15,358 nt of DNA from an uncultured Oscillospiraceae bacterium. GTDB lineage: Bacteria > Bacillota > Clostridia > Oscillospirales > Oscillospiraceae. The position numbers and the translations under genes were made by a program. Each line of letters starts with the position of its first letter. Within the stretch, counting starts at the first letter, position 1. The stretch is taken from positions 1 through 15,358 of the forward strand of contig CAJOFI010000003.1 in NCBI GenBank assembly GCA_905233595.1, given 5' to 3'. Shown here in pieces: positions 7,647 through 13,624 of this stretch. The notes under the pieces are model-generated. The model made no database searches. It had not been told where the DNA came from and saw only the letters and a program-made list of their open reading frames with translations.

Positions 7647-7677
7647 GTGGGAGGATCGTTTCAATCCATTACACCAC
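7647..7677 (+). promoter_or_regulatory. Candidate L1-binding control hairpin in the rplK-rplA gap
   Basis: The 60-nt gap holds GTGG (7647-7650) pairing with CCAC (7674-7677) and an inner stem GGAT (7653-7656) pairing with ATCC (7664-7667). They are separated by an asymmetric internal loop, GA on one side and ATTACA on the other. L1 proteins repress their own mRNA through two short helices joined by an asymmetric loop that mimics the 23S site. The structure and place are seen; L1 binding is inferred. Confidence 0.55.
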
Positions 7678-7697
7678 ACTATTAGGAGGAAACAACA

Positions 7698-8390
7698 TTG
7701 TTTAGAGGTAAAAATTACAAAGAGAGCTCCAAGCTCATTGATAAGCAGGCTCTGTATGACCCGCAGGAGGCGCTCCAGCTCGTCATCAACGCCAGCAAGG
7801 CCAAGTTCGACGAGACCGTCGAGCTGCATGTGAAGCTCGGTGTTGACGGCCGTCACGCCGACCAGCAGGTGCGCGGCGCCATCGTGCTGCCCAACGGCAC
7901 CGGCAAGACCGTTCGCGTCCTGGTCTTCTGCCCGCCTGAGCAGGTGGAGGACGCCCTCGCCGCGGGTGCCGATTACGCCGGCGGCATGGAGTACGTCGAG
8001 AAGATCCAGAAGGAGAACTGGTTCGAGTTCGATACCGTCATTGCCAATCCCAAGATGATGGGCACTGTCGGCCGTCTCGGTAAGATCCTCGGCCCCAAGG
8101 GCTTGATGCCCTCCCCCAAGGCCGGTACTGTCACCCCCAACGTGACCCAGGCCGTCAAGGAGGCCAAGGCCGGTAAGGTCGAGTACCGTCTGGACAAGAC
8201 CAACATCATCCACTGCCCCATCGGCAAGGTCAGCTTCGGCGCTGAGAAGCTGTACGAGAACTACGTGGCTCTGCTGGGCGCCATCAACAAGGCCAAGCCC
8301 GCCGCCGCGAAGGGTCAGTACATCCGCTCCTGCGTCACCGCCTCCACCATGGGCCCCGGCGTCAAGATCAACGCCCAGAAGCAGCTCTGA
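7698..8390 (+). CDS. rplA: 50S ribosomal protein uL1
   Basis: A 230-aa uL1, forming the L1 stalk that helps release deacylated tRNA and repressing its own operon. The signature [17 protein letters not shown] lies at residues 130-146, with [15 protein letters not shown] near the N-terminus and TMGPGVKIN near the end. The start codon is TTG at 7698, with AGGAGGA at 7684-7690. It is the last gene of the operon; rplJ and rplL, often next, are not in this window because a terminator follows at once. Confidence 0.97.
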   Translation: MFRGKNYKESSKLIDKQALYDPQEALQLVINASKAKFDETVELHVKLGVDGRHADQQVRGAIVLPNGTGKTVRVLVFCPPEQVEDALAAGADYAGGMEYVEKIQKENWFEFDTVIANPKMMGTVGRLGKILGPKGLMPSPKAGTVTPNVTQAVKEAKAGKVEYRLDKTNIIHCPIGKVSFGAEKLYENYVALLGAINKAKPAAAKGQYIRSCVTASTMGPGVKINAQKQL

Positions 8391-8400
8391 TTTTACGATC

Positions 8401-8436
8401 AAAAAACCTCCCGTTCAGCCGAACGGGAGGTTTTTT
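8401..8436. terminator. Bidirectional terminator between rplA and spoIID
   Basis: AAAAAACCTCCCGTTC (8401-8416) pairs perfectly with 8421-8436 around AGCC. The stem is flanked by A6 and T6, so it serves the plus-strand rplA transcript and the minus-strand spoIID transcript alike. Confidence 0.95.
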
Positions 8437-8439
8437 CGC

Positions 8440-8490
8440 GGTCAGTGGTCACTGACCAGTGGCCACTGACTACTGGCCACTGGCCACTAA
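8440..8490. repeat. Clustered CAGTGG/CCACTG palindromic repeat overlapping the spoIID 3' end
   Basis: Overlapping small palindromes run through this stretch: GGTCAGTG/CACTGACC (8440-8447 and 8450-8457), CAGTGGCCACTG (8457-8468), then TGACTACTGGCCACTGGCC. The units are variants of AGTGGYCA in both directions. It shares AGTGGTCA, ACTGACCA and TGACTACTG with the 1427-1500 region. Bases 8470-8490 also encode the end of the SpoIID-like protein. Confidence 0.75.
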
Positions 8491-9432
8491 CTCGGTTCCT
8501 GGGTAATAGTGCGCGAGGATGCTTTTGTAATCGCTGCCCGTCTCCGCCATGAGCTTTGCGCCGTATTGGCTCATGCCGACGCCGTGGCCGTGCCCTGCGA
8601 CGGTGAAGACGAACCAGCCGTCGGTGTACTCGAGCGTGAAGGCCGTGGAGCGCAGGGAGAAGAGCGTGCGAAGCTGCGTTCCCCGGATGGCGACGCCGCC
8701 CAGCTCCACCGTGGAAACGCGCCCGCTTTGATCGCGCGTGAGCGCGCCCAGCCAGTCCTCCGGCTCGCCGGAGAGGTCGCAGTCCGGGAAGGCGGAGAGC
8801 AGCGTGTCCCTGAAGTCGAGCGGGGCGCAGCGCAGAGAGCTGATGAAGTTCGGCACCGTCTCCGCCGTCTCGGGGGTGGAAACGCTCACGAGGTACGGTC
8901 TGGGGTTCCAGACCTCGCCGCAGTCCTCGGTCGCCCCGGCGGAGGAGGCGTGGAAGGCCGCGAACACCGCCCGCCCCTCGTAGAGCAGCACCTCCCCGGC
9001 GGTGCCGTCTACCGCGCCGCGTATCCGCTGCTCACAGCGCTCGAAATCCCCGCCCCACTTTTCATGCCGCGCCGCCTCGTCCTGGTAGGCCTGGCAGCAG
9101 CCGGGGTCGGCGCAGACGTCCGCCTCGCCGTGCTTGTTCCCGTCCGCGCAGTAGATCGCGTAGGTACGCGCGGCGACGGCCTGCGCCTTGAGCGCCTCAA
9201 GCGGGAAATCCGCCGGCATCTCCGCCGCGACGACGCCCGCGAGATAGCGCTGCACGTCCACTTCCTCCACCGTCCCCGCCGCCGTCAGCAGGCGGATCGT
9301 CTCCGCCGGGGGCGAGGGCGCTTCCGTCGGCGGCGGCGCGGGCGTGTCCGCCGTGGGCGGCTTTTCCGGGACGTAGAGCAGCAGAAAGCAGGCAAGCAGA
9401 CCGAGATACGCGCACAGCAGCGTTTTTTTCAT
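8470..9432 (-). CDS. spoIID: SpoIID-like peptidoglycan lytic transglycosylase
   Basis: A 320-aa protein of the SpoIID/LytB family, which trims peptidoglycan stem-stripped glycans during engulfment of the forespore. An N-terminal signal anchor (about 4-21) is followed by a Pro/Thr-rich linker (about 22-43). The catalytic region AGVVAAEMPADFPLEALKAQ contains the conserved catalytic Glu (E71), and then AVAARTYA. Cys/His residues H101, C107, C112 and C113 could hold the metal ion reported near the active site of the Clostridioides homologue. The other conserved blocks are FAAFHASSAGATEDCGEVW (159-175) and GHGHGVGMSQYGA (280-291). I chose the ATG at 9432, preceded by GGGAGG with 5 nt spacing. The final codons after HYYPGTE (LVASGQ and stop) are repeat DNA. 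Whether it is SpoIID itself or a paralogue cannot be settled here. Confidence 0.9.
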   Translation of the reverse strand: MKKTLLCAYLGLLACFLLLYVPEKPPTADTPAPPPTEAPSPPAETIRLLTAAGTVEEVDVQRYLAGVVAAEMPADFPLEALKAQAVAARTYAIYCADGNKHGEADVCADPGCCQAYQDEAARHEKWGGDFERCEQRIRGAVDGTAGEVLLYEGRAVFAAFHASSAGATEDCGEVWNPRPYLVSVSTPETAETVPNFISSLRCAPLDFRDTLLSAFPDCDLSGEPEDWLGALTRDQSGRVSTVELGGVAIRGTQLRTLFSLRSTAFTLEYTDGWFVFTVAGHGHGVGMSQYGAKLMAETGSDYKSILAHYYPGTELVASGQ

Positions 9433-9449
9433 AGGTTCCTCCCGAAGTC

Positions 9450-9478
9450 TTGACGCAGGGGTCAAATGCGTATAAAAT
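9450..9478 (+). promoter_or_regulatory. Sigma-A-type promoter of the 9526-11874 operon
   Basis: TTGACG (9450-9455) and TAAAAT (9473-9478, within TATAAAATAA) are 17 nt apart, giving a leader of about 40 nt. It is divergent from and partly overlaps the 5' region of spoIID. No clear sigma-E promoter for spoIID is seen on the opposite strand. Confidence 0.75.
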
Positions 9479-9525
9479 AAGGCTTACGCCATCTGCTCAA
9501 TATCTATGGAAACGGAACGAACATT

Positions 9526-10359
9526 ATGCAAGAAAAAAAACAGGATAAGCAGCGGATCATGCTGCTGAAAAAAGCGCTGGAGATCACGCTGTACATCGCC
9601 GGCGCGGGCGCCTTCGGCGTCTTTCTGCGCTGGCTGCAGGTGATGATCGCCTTTGACGAGCTCGGCCTTGTAGATCCCAGCGCCTTCAACTTCCTCGTGC
9701 CCGCCTTCGTCATCGCCGCGGCGATCGTCTTCTACCGCTTTCTGGAGAAGGACAAGAGGCTGCGCCGCTCGGTGCCGGAGGACTTCGTCGGCGCGCTTCG
9801 GAACGATTACCGCATCTTCAGCATCGCCTGCTGGCTCGCGGGCTTCGTGCTCGCCCTCGGCGGCCTCTCCCTCTTCGGCAAGGCGGAGACCAGCAAGCTG
9901 GCCAATCTTATCCGTCTGATGTCGCTTCTCGCCGTGCTGAGCGGCGTGAGCGCGCCGCTGCTGCTGGAGCTTGCCCACCGCGAGGAGCGCCGCCCCCTGC
10001 CGCTCTGCCTGCTGAGCCTGCCGCCCGTGGCGCTCAACGCGGCCTGGGTCGTCTATCTCTACCGCGCAAACTCCATCAACAGCGTGCTCTGGTCCTACGT
10101 GCCGGAGCTTGCGAGCATCGCGGTGACCATGTTCGCCTTCGCCCGCATCGCGGGCTTCGCCTTCGGCTCTCCGAAGCCCGACCGCGCCCGCTTTGACGCA
10201 ATGCTGGGCGGCTCGCTGTGCCTGATGTGCCTCGCGGACGACCGCTACACCGGGATGCAGCTCATGCTGCTGGGCATGTCGCTGCTGCTGATGCTCTACA
10301 ACTGGGCGATGGTCTGCAACCTCCGCGAGGACGGGGGCGAGGAGACGGAGACGGCATGA
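9526..10359 (+). CDS. Polytopic membrane protein of unknown function
   Basis: I do not recognise this 277-aa protein. After a Lys-rich cytoplasmic start (MQEKKQDKQ) it has about seven hydrophobic segments, near residues 20-42, 54-72, 97-117, 126-147, 157-178, 188-211 and 228-264. The last is long and contains CLMCLADDRYTGMQLML, so it may be two helices. The end is acidic (REDGGEETETA). No catalytic motif or transporter signature is visible. The ribosome binding site is weak (GGAAC at 9515-9519, before the ATG). It is the first gene of a compact operon and overlaps the next gene by ATGA, so its product may work with the AlkZ-related protein or simply share expression. Confidence 0.75.
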   Translation: MQEKKQDKQRIMLLKKALEITLYIAGAGAFGVFLRWLQVMIAFDELGLVDPSAFNFLVPAFVIAAAIVFYRFLEKDKRLRRSVPEDFVGALRNDYRIFSIACWLAGFVLALGGLSLFGKAETSKLANLIRLMSLLAVLSGVSAPLLLELAHREERRPLPLCLLSLPPVALNAAWVVYLYRANSINSVLWSYVPELASIAVTMFAFARIAGFAFGSPKPDRARFDAMLGGSLCLMCLADDRYTGMQLMLLGMSLLLMLYNWAMVCNLREDGGEETETA

Positions 10360-11033
10360 ACATCGGCGTCTTTGACGCGCCGGAGGCCATTCTGGACGCG
10401 GTGCGCCGCCTGGGCTTTCTGCCCTTCTTCAAAAACGAGGTGCCCGGCTTCTCCATCGCAGAGCACACCCCGCCGCAGCTCTGGTTCTCCGACGTGGCGG
10501 ATGGCCCCTGGGAGTGGAAGGGGCCGGTCGCGCGCACGAAGGAAGTCCTCTACGGGAAGTTCTTCAAGGGGCGCGCGGGCTTCATCAGCCGGGACTGGTT
10601 CCCGGTCTTTGCCAACTACCGCCGCAACGGCTACGATTTCGACGCGCTGTATGACGACGGCTTCGCCCCCTACGGCGACAAGCAGATCTACGACGTTCTC
10701 GCCGCGCGCGAGAGCCTTCTGAGCAAGGAGCTCAAGACCCTCTCCGGCTACGGCAAGGGCGGGGAGAAGGGCTTTGACGGGCGCATCACGCGGCTGCAAA
10801 TGCAGTGCTACGCCGTGATCGCGGATTTCGAGTATATGCAGGATCGCTTCGGCAAGGAATACGGCTGGGGCGTCGCGCGCTATGCCACGCCCGAGGCGCT
10901 CTTCGGGGAGGACTTCATGGCTGAGGCCTACCGCGAAGCGCCGGAGCGCTCGCAGGCGCGGGTCTACGCCCGTCTGCGCGAGATTTGCCCCGGGGCGGAC
11001 GAGAAGCAGATCAAAAGGCTTTTAGGTGACTGA
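10356..11033 (+). CDS. AlkZ-related protein (possible winged-helix DNA repair-like fold)
   Basis: A 225-aa soluble protein. Its blocks GFLPFFKNEVPGFSIAEHTP, LWFSDVADGPWEWKGP, YGKFFKGRAGFISRDWFP, FANYRRNGYDFDALYDDG and ITRLQMQCY resemble a small Firmicutes family that I recall as AlkZ-related. True AlkZ/YcaQ glycosylases remove bulky or crosslinked alkylated bases, use a QxQ or QxD motif and are nearly twice as long. Here only RLQMQ (147-151) suggests such a motif, so enzyme activity is unproven. The start ATG at 10356 overlaps the upstream stop by ATGA, giving translational coupling. It ends one base before the next ATG. Confidence 0.72.
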   Translation: MNIGVFDAPEAILDAVRRLGFLPFFKNEVPGFSIAEHTPPQLWFSDVADGPWEWKGPVARTKEVLYGKFFKGRAGFISRDWFPVFANYRRNGYDFDALYDDGFAPYGDKQIYDVLAARESLLSKELKTLSGYGKGGEKGFDGRITRLQMQCYAVIADFEYMQDRFGKEYGWGVARYATPEALFGEDFMAEAYREAPERSQARVYARLREICPGADEKQIKRLLGD

Positions 11034-11034
11034 A

Positions 11035-11238
11035 ATGACGACAAAGGAAATTTCGCGGCTGGTGGTGCTGCTTGCGGTGCTGGTGTTCGGCTTTGGGCTG
11101 ATCGTGAAGCTCATCCAGGGCACGGCGGGTCTCGTGGGCAGCCTCTTCAATCTGATCCTCGGCATCGTGGTCGCGATGGCGCTGGTGTGCATCGTGATCT
11201 GGATGTTCTGGTACGCGAGCAAAAAGAGGAAAAAGTGA
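11035..11238 (+). CDS. Small two-helix membrane protein, unknown function
   Basis: A 67-aa protein with two hydrophobic helices (about residues 9-27 and 37-60) joined by a short Gly-rich turn, and a basic tail ASKKRKK, so both ends probably face the cytoplasm. I recognise no family. The ATG at 11035 is preceded by AGGTGA inside the end of the previous gene; a GTG three codons upstream overlaps that site and is less likely. The stop TGA shares its A with the ATG of the acetyltransferase (TGATG), which implies coupled translation. Confidence 0.72.
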   Translation: MTTKEISRLVVLLAVLVFGFGLIVKLIQGTAGLVGSLFNLILGIVVAMALVCIVIWMFWYASKKRKK

Positions 11239-11874
11239 TGGAAGCCTGGACGCTCGTGCGCCCCACGGAGGCGCATCTCGAGGAGGTCGCCGCCTATCGC
11301 GCGGCCTTTCTCGCCGCCGGGGACTCCATGGACGGCGCCGGCCCTCTGCGCCGCTTTGAAAACCCGGCGGACTGGCTGCGGCAGCTTCGGCTCTATGAAG
11401 ACCCCGCCACCGTGCCGGAGGGTCTGGTGCAGGCCACGCAGTTTCTCTGCCTGCGCGAGAGCGACGGGCGCGTGCTGGGCATGCTGCAGCTGCGGCATGA
11501 GCTGAACGACACCCTTGCAAAATACGCCGGGCACATCGGCTACTCCGTCCGCCCGGACGAGCGCAGAAAGGGCGTCGCGCGCTGGATGCTGCGCGAGGCG
11601 CTGTCCTATTGCCGCGCGCTGGGGCTTGCGCGGGTGCTGATCACCTGCCACACGGGAAACGAGGGCAGCCGCCGCACGATCCTCTCTAAGGAAGTGCTGA
11701 TTAATCCAGCTTCGGCGTCTACCGGCAAATTTCCGCCGGCTCTGCGTTGCAAAAGTTTGAAATACACAAAGTATTCCTGCACTTTAGCGCTTCCCTAACG
11801 GCGGCGTCTATGAGAGCACGGTCTACAAGCCGGACGACAACGAGTGGCTGGAGCGGTACTGGATCACGTTGTAG
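11238..11874 (+). pseudogene. GNAT N-acetyltransferase disrupted by a 105-bp insertion
   Basis: Residues 1-150 are a GNAT acetyltransferase. Typical parts are LVRPTEAHLEEVAAYRAAFL, a core strand GHIGYSVRP and the acetyl-CoA loop RRKGVA (109-114) followed by WMLREALSYC, then LGLARVLITCHTGNEGSRRT. At codon 151 the frame runs into an inserted element and ends after 36 foreign residues at TAA 11796-11798. Deleting 11690-11798 (element plus one copy of CTAA) joins TCT-AA to C and restores NGGVYESTVYKP through to YWITL and TAG at 11872-11874. That gives a 175-aa protein with the usual ending of the family. The present product lacks the last strands that shape the active site and is probably inactive or unstable. 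The substrate is unknown. It was the fourth gene of the operon. Confidence 0.88.
11690..11794. mobile_element. 105-bp MITE-like element inserted in the GNAT gene
   Basis: The element is bounded by a 4-bp direct repeat CTAA (11686-11689 and 11795-11798), the likely target site duplication. Its ends are imperfect inverted repeats: left GGAAGTGCTGA, right (reverse complement) GGAAGCGCTAA, 9 of 11 identical. Inside are a small hairpin CCGGC/GCCGG (11722-11726 and 11735-11739) and AATAC/GTATT (11761-11765 and 11771-11775). It has no coding capacity and is more AT-rich than the surrounding gene. A non-autonomous element moved by a transposase elsewhere is the natural reading; the parent family is unknown to me. 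Confidence 0.85.
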
Positions 11875-11964
11875 TTTTCAGTTTTCAGAGAAGAAAACGA
11901 AAACATCCAAACAATTTACCCCCGTCGCAAGAAGAGAAACGGATTCCGTTTCCTGCCTGAAAAC

Positions 11965-12015
11965 TATAAACAGAGGCTGTGAAAAAACGGAGTTTTTTCA
12001 CAGCCTCTGTTTATA
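11965..12015. terminator. Long hairpin terminator between the GNAT remnant and the 40-aa ORF
   Basis: Arms 11965-11988 and 11992-12015 are a perfect 24-bp inverted repeat around GGA. The inner part is GGCTGTGAAAAAAC and the outer part TATAAACAGA. It lies between convergent transcription units, after the broken GNAT gene on plus and after the 40-aa ORF on minus, and can serve both. Bases 11875-11964 before it hold no gene; only a small palindrome GAAACGGA/TCCGTTTC (11936-11952) is visible there. Confidence 0.8.
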
Positions 12016-12054
12016 TCTCAACAGCCATAAGGCTGCCTGGTTTTCGGTTCCTGC

Positions 12055-12177
12055 TTACAGATTGCAGAAGGGAAGGGTCCAGTTATAGGAAACGAAATCC
12101 TTATCCTTCAGCAGGTTGGGAAATGCGGGCGCACTCTCGAGCTCGAAAACCGAGGAGATCTGACGATACTCACTCAT
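12055..12177 (-). CDS. 40-aa small protein or peptide, unknown function
   Basis: A short ORF, MSEYRQISSVFELESAPAFP followed by a half ending SYNWTLPFCNL. It has full expression signals: promoter TTGAAA-N17-TATACT, ribosome binding site AAAGGAGG (12194-12187) 9 nt before the ATG, and a strong hairpin terminator 40 nt after the stop. The N-terminal half is acidic and polar; the C-terminal half is rich in aromatic residues (F, Y, W, F) with a single Cys38. No signal peptide or membrane helix is seen. It lies downstream of the scf operon on the same strand. I recognise no family. It may be a small regulatory protein, a peptide precursor, or the start of a degraded larger gene; the intact signals argue against the last. 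Confidence 0.6.
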   Translation of the reverse strand: MSEYRQISSVFELESAPAFPNLLKDKDFVSYNWTLPFCNL

Positions 12178-12202
12178 GTCTTGTTGCCTCCTTTCTCTCA
12201 AG

Positions 12203-12241
12203 TTCGGTAGGGAGTATAGTCCTCTTCCAACCGAATTTCAA
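12203..12241 (-). promoter_or_regulatory. Promoter of the 40-aa ORF with a flanking operator-like dyad
   Basis: On the minus strand TTGAAA (12241-12236) and TATACT (12218-12213) are 17 nt apart. The dyad ACCGAA (12235-12230) and TTCGGT (12208-12203) brackets the spacer and -10 box, and extends to ACCGAAYTT-like half-sites with one mismatch. One half abuts the -35 box and the other covers the start region, a position suited to repressor binding. The dyad is seen; the regulator is unknown. Confidence 0.7.
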
Positions 12242-12286
12242 GAGCAAAGCTGCCCAATGTTTTGCCGTTTTGCCTAAAAACTTGCC

Positions 12287-13624
12287 TTAATTTTTGTGCA
12301 AACCGTCATTTTTTCCAAGCACCACGTTCAGTTCCGTGATGCCGTAGTAGGAAAAGAGGGCGAGCGCCGCCGCGTTCAGTCGCTCCCCGCAGACCGCGAT
12401 GGGCACGGCGGGCGGGCAGCTCACGCAGGGCGAGGCCAGCACCCGGCCGAGGCATTGCGCCGTGGGCAGGGTCTCGAAGGGGGCGAGCAGCGCCTCGCGC
12501 GGCGTGAGCACGGCCTCCGCCGCTTCGCGCTTCGGCGGCGCGTCCGAAATCGGCGCGCGCGCGGGCAGGCGCAGCAGAAAGTCCGTCAGCTGCTCCAAGC
12601 CCTCCGTCTCCGGCGTGAGCATGAGCACGAGCTGATCCGGGTCGGCAAACTCCGGCACCATCCCCGCCTCCGTGAGCAGGTCAGAGAGCGCCTCGCCGGT
12701 GTAGCCCCGCGCTTTGGGCAGCAGCGTGAGCTTCAGGGCCTCCGTGCCGCAGGTCTGCCAGCCCGCCGCGGCAAGACGCGCCTTCGCTTTGCCCTCGCGG
12801 ATGCGCGCGGGGTAATCGCCCGCGAGCAGGGGGTTGAGCGCGTCCAGCGATTGCAGCAGCAGATAGGAGGGGCTCGTGCTCGCAAAGAGCGCCATGGCCT
12901 GCTCGGCCATGTTCAGCAGCGCCGCAGGGCAGCCCTTCGCGAGGTGGAGATAGGCGCAGCCGGTCAGCGCGGGCAGGGTCTTATGCGCGGAATCGCAGCA
13001 TAGGTCGGCGCCGCGATCCAGCGGGTGGCGCGAGGGGGCGAGGAATTTCAGATAGGCGCCGTGGGCGTTGTCCACCAGCAGCAGCGCCCCGTGCGCGTGG
13101 CAGAGCGCGGCGACGGGCGTCAGATCCAGCTCGTTTCCGAGATAATCGGGGCTCGTGAGATAGACCGCCGTGGGCTTCTCCTCCGCGGCAAAGAGCGCCT
13201 CCAGCTCCGCAGTCACCGGCGCGGAGGACAGCAGCGCCTCCCCGCAGCCGAGCCAGCGGATGGGCAGATCGAGCAGCGCCGCGCCCTCCAGAAAGACGCG
13301 GTGCGCGTTGCGCCCGGCGGCGACAAGCGGTTTTTTCCCGCTGAGGAGCGCGTATTGCCGCGCAAGCTGCAGCATGGCGCGGATGCAGAGGGACGAGCCC
13401 TCGGTGGAATAGAGCGTTCTCGCGCTGCCGAAGAGGGCGGAGGCGTTCTCCTCGCTCTCGCGGATGATGCCGCGCGCGTGGTACAGCACGTCCGCGCCGG
13501 GGATCTCGGTGATGTCCAGCGCCTCACAGCCGAGGCGCGGCCTTCCCTTGTGCCCCGGCATATGCAGCCGGAGGGGGGCTTCCCGCGCGTAGCGCCGCGC
13601 GAAGTCGCAGATGGGGCTGTTCAT
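12287..13624 (-). CDS. PLP-dependent Orn/Lys/Arg decarboxylase-family enzyme
   Basis: A 445-aa fold-type I PLP enzyme of the short decarboxylase group (like YaaO of Bacillus, about 480 aa). The N-terminus RLHMPGHKG (19-27) is the family hallmark. ADVLYHARGII and the PLP-phosphate loop STEGSS (73-78) follow, then LLLVDNAHGAYLKF with D185 (pyridine nitrogen) and H188, and DSAHKTLPALTG with the Schiff-base Lys K215. The C-terminal small domain (about 350-445) ends in a GITELNVVLGK segment. The reaction is probably decarboxylation of a basic amino acid, but the substrate cannot be read, and some relatives lack known activity. ATG at 13624 overlaps the scfB stop (ATGA), so it is made together with the SCIFF maturase. 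Confidence 0.88.
   Translation of the reverse strand: MNSPICDFARRYAREAPLRLHMPGHKGRPRLGCEALDITEIPGADVLYHARGIIRESEENASALFGSARTLYSTEGSSLCIRAMLQLARQYALLSGKKPLVAAGRNAHRVFLEGAALLDLPIRWLGCGEALLSSAPVTAELEALFAAEEKPTAVYLTSPDYLGNELDLTPVAALCHAHGALLLVDNAHGAYLKFLAPSRHPLDRGADLCCDSAHKTLPALTGCAYLHLAKGCPAALLNMAEQAMALFASTSPSYLLLQSLDALNPLLAGDYPARIREGKAKARLAAAGWQTCGTEALKLTLLPKARGYTGEALSDLLTEAGMVPEFADPDQLVLMLTPETEGLEQLTDFLLRLPARAPISDAPPKREAAEAVLTPREALLAPFETLPTAQCLGRVLASPCVSCPPAVPIAVCGERLNAAALALFSYYGITELNVVLGKNDGLHKN

Noticed and set aside
5994..8402. 802-codon open frame on minus across rpmG-secE-nusG-rplK-rplA
   Set aside because: It lies antisense to five certain genes and its Leu/Asp/Gly/His-rich product has no family features.
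8440..8490. Short direct units that could suggest a CRISPR array
   Set aside because: Units are 8-12 bp, overlapping and in both orientations, with no spacers and no cas genes.
8509..9453. 314-codon open frame on plus opposite spoIID
   Set aside because: Arg-rich shadow of a GC-rich gene, no ribosome binding site and no recognisable motif.
9433..9525. A sigma-E sporulation promoter for spoIID
   Set aside because: ATATT- and ATAC-like words exist on the minus strand, but their spacing (about 24 nt) is far from the expected 14-15.
11690..11798. The GNAT break as programmed frameshift or intron
   Set aside because: No slippery site or intron core; direct repeats and inverted termini explain it as an insertion.
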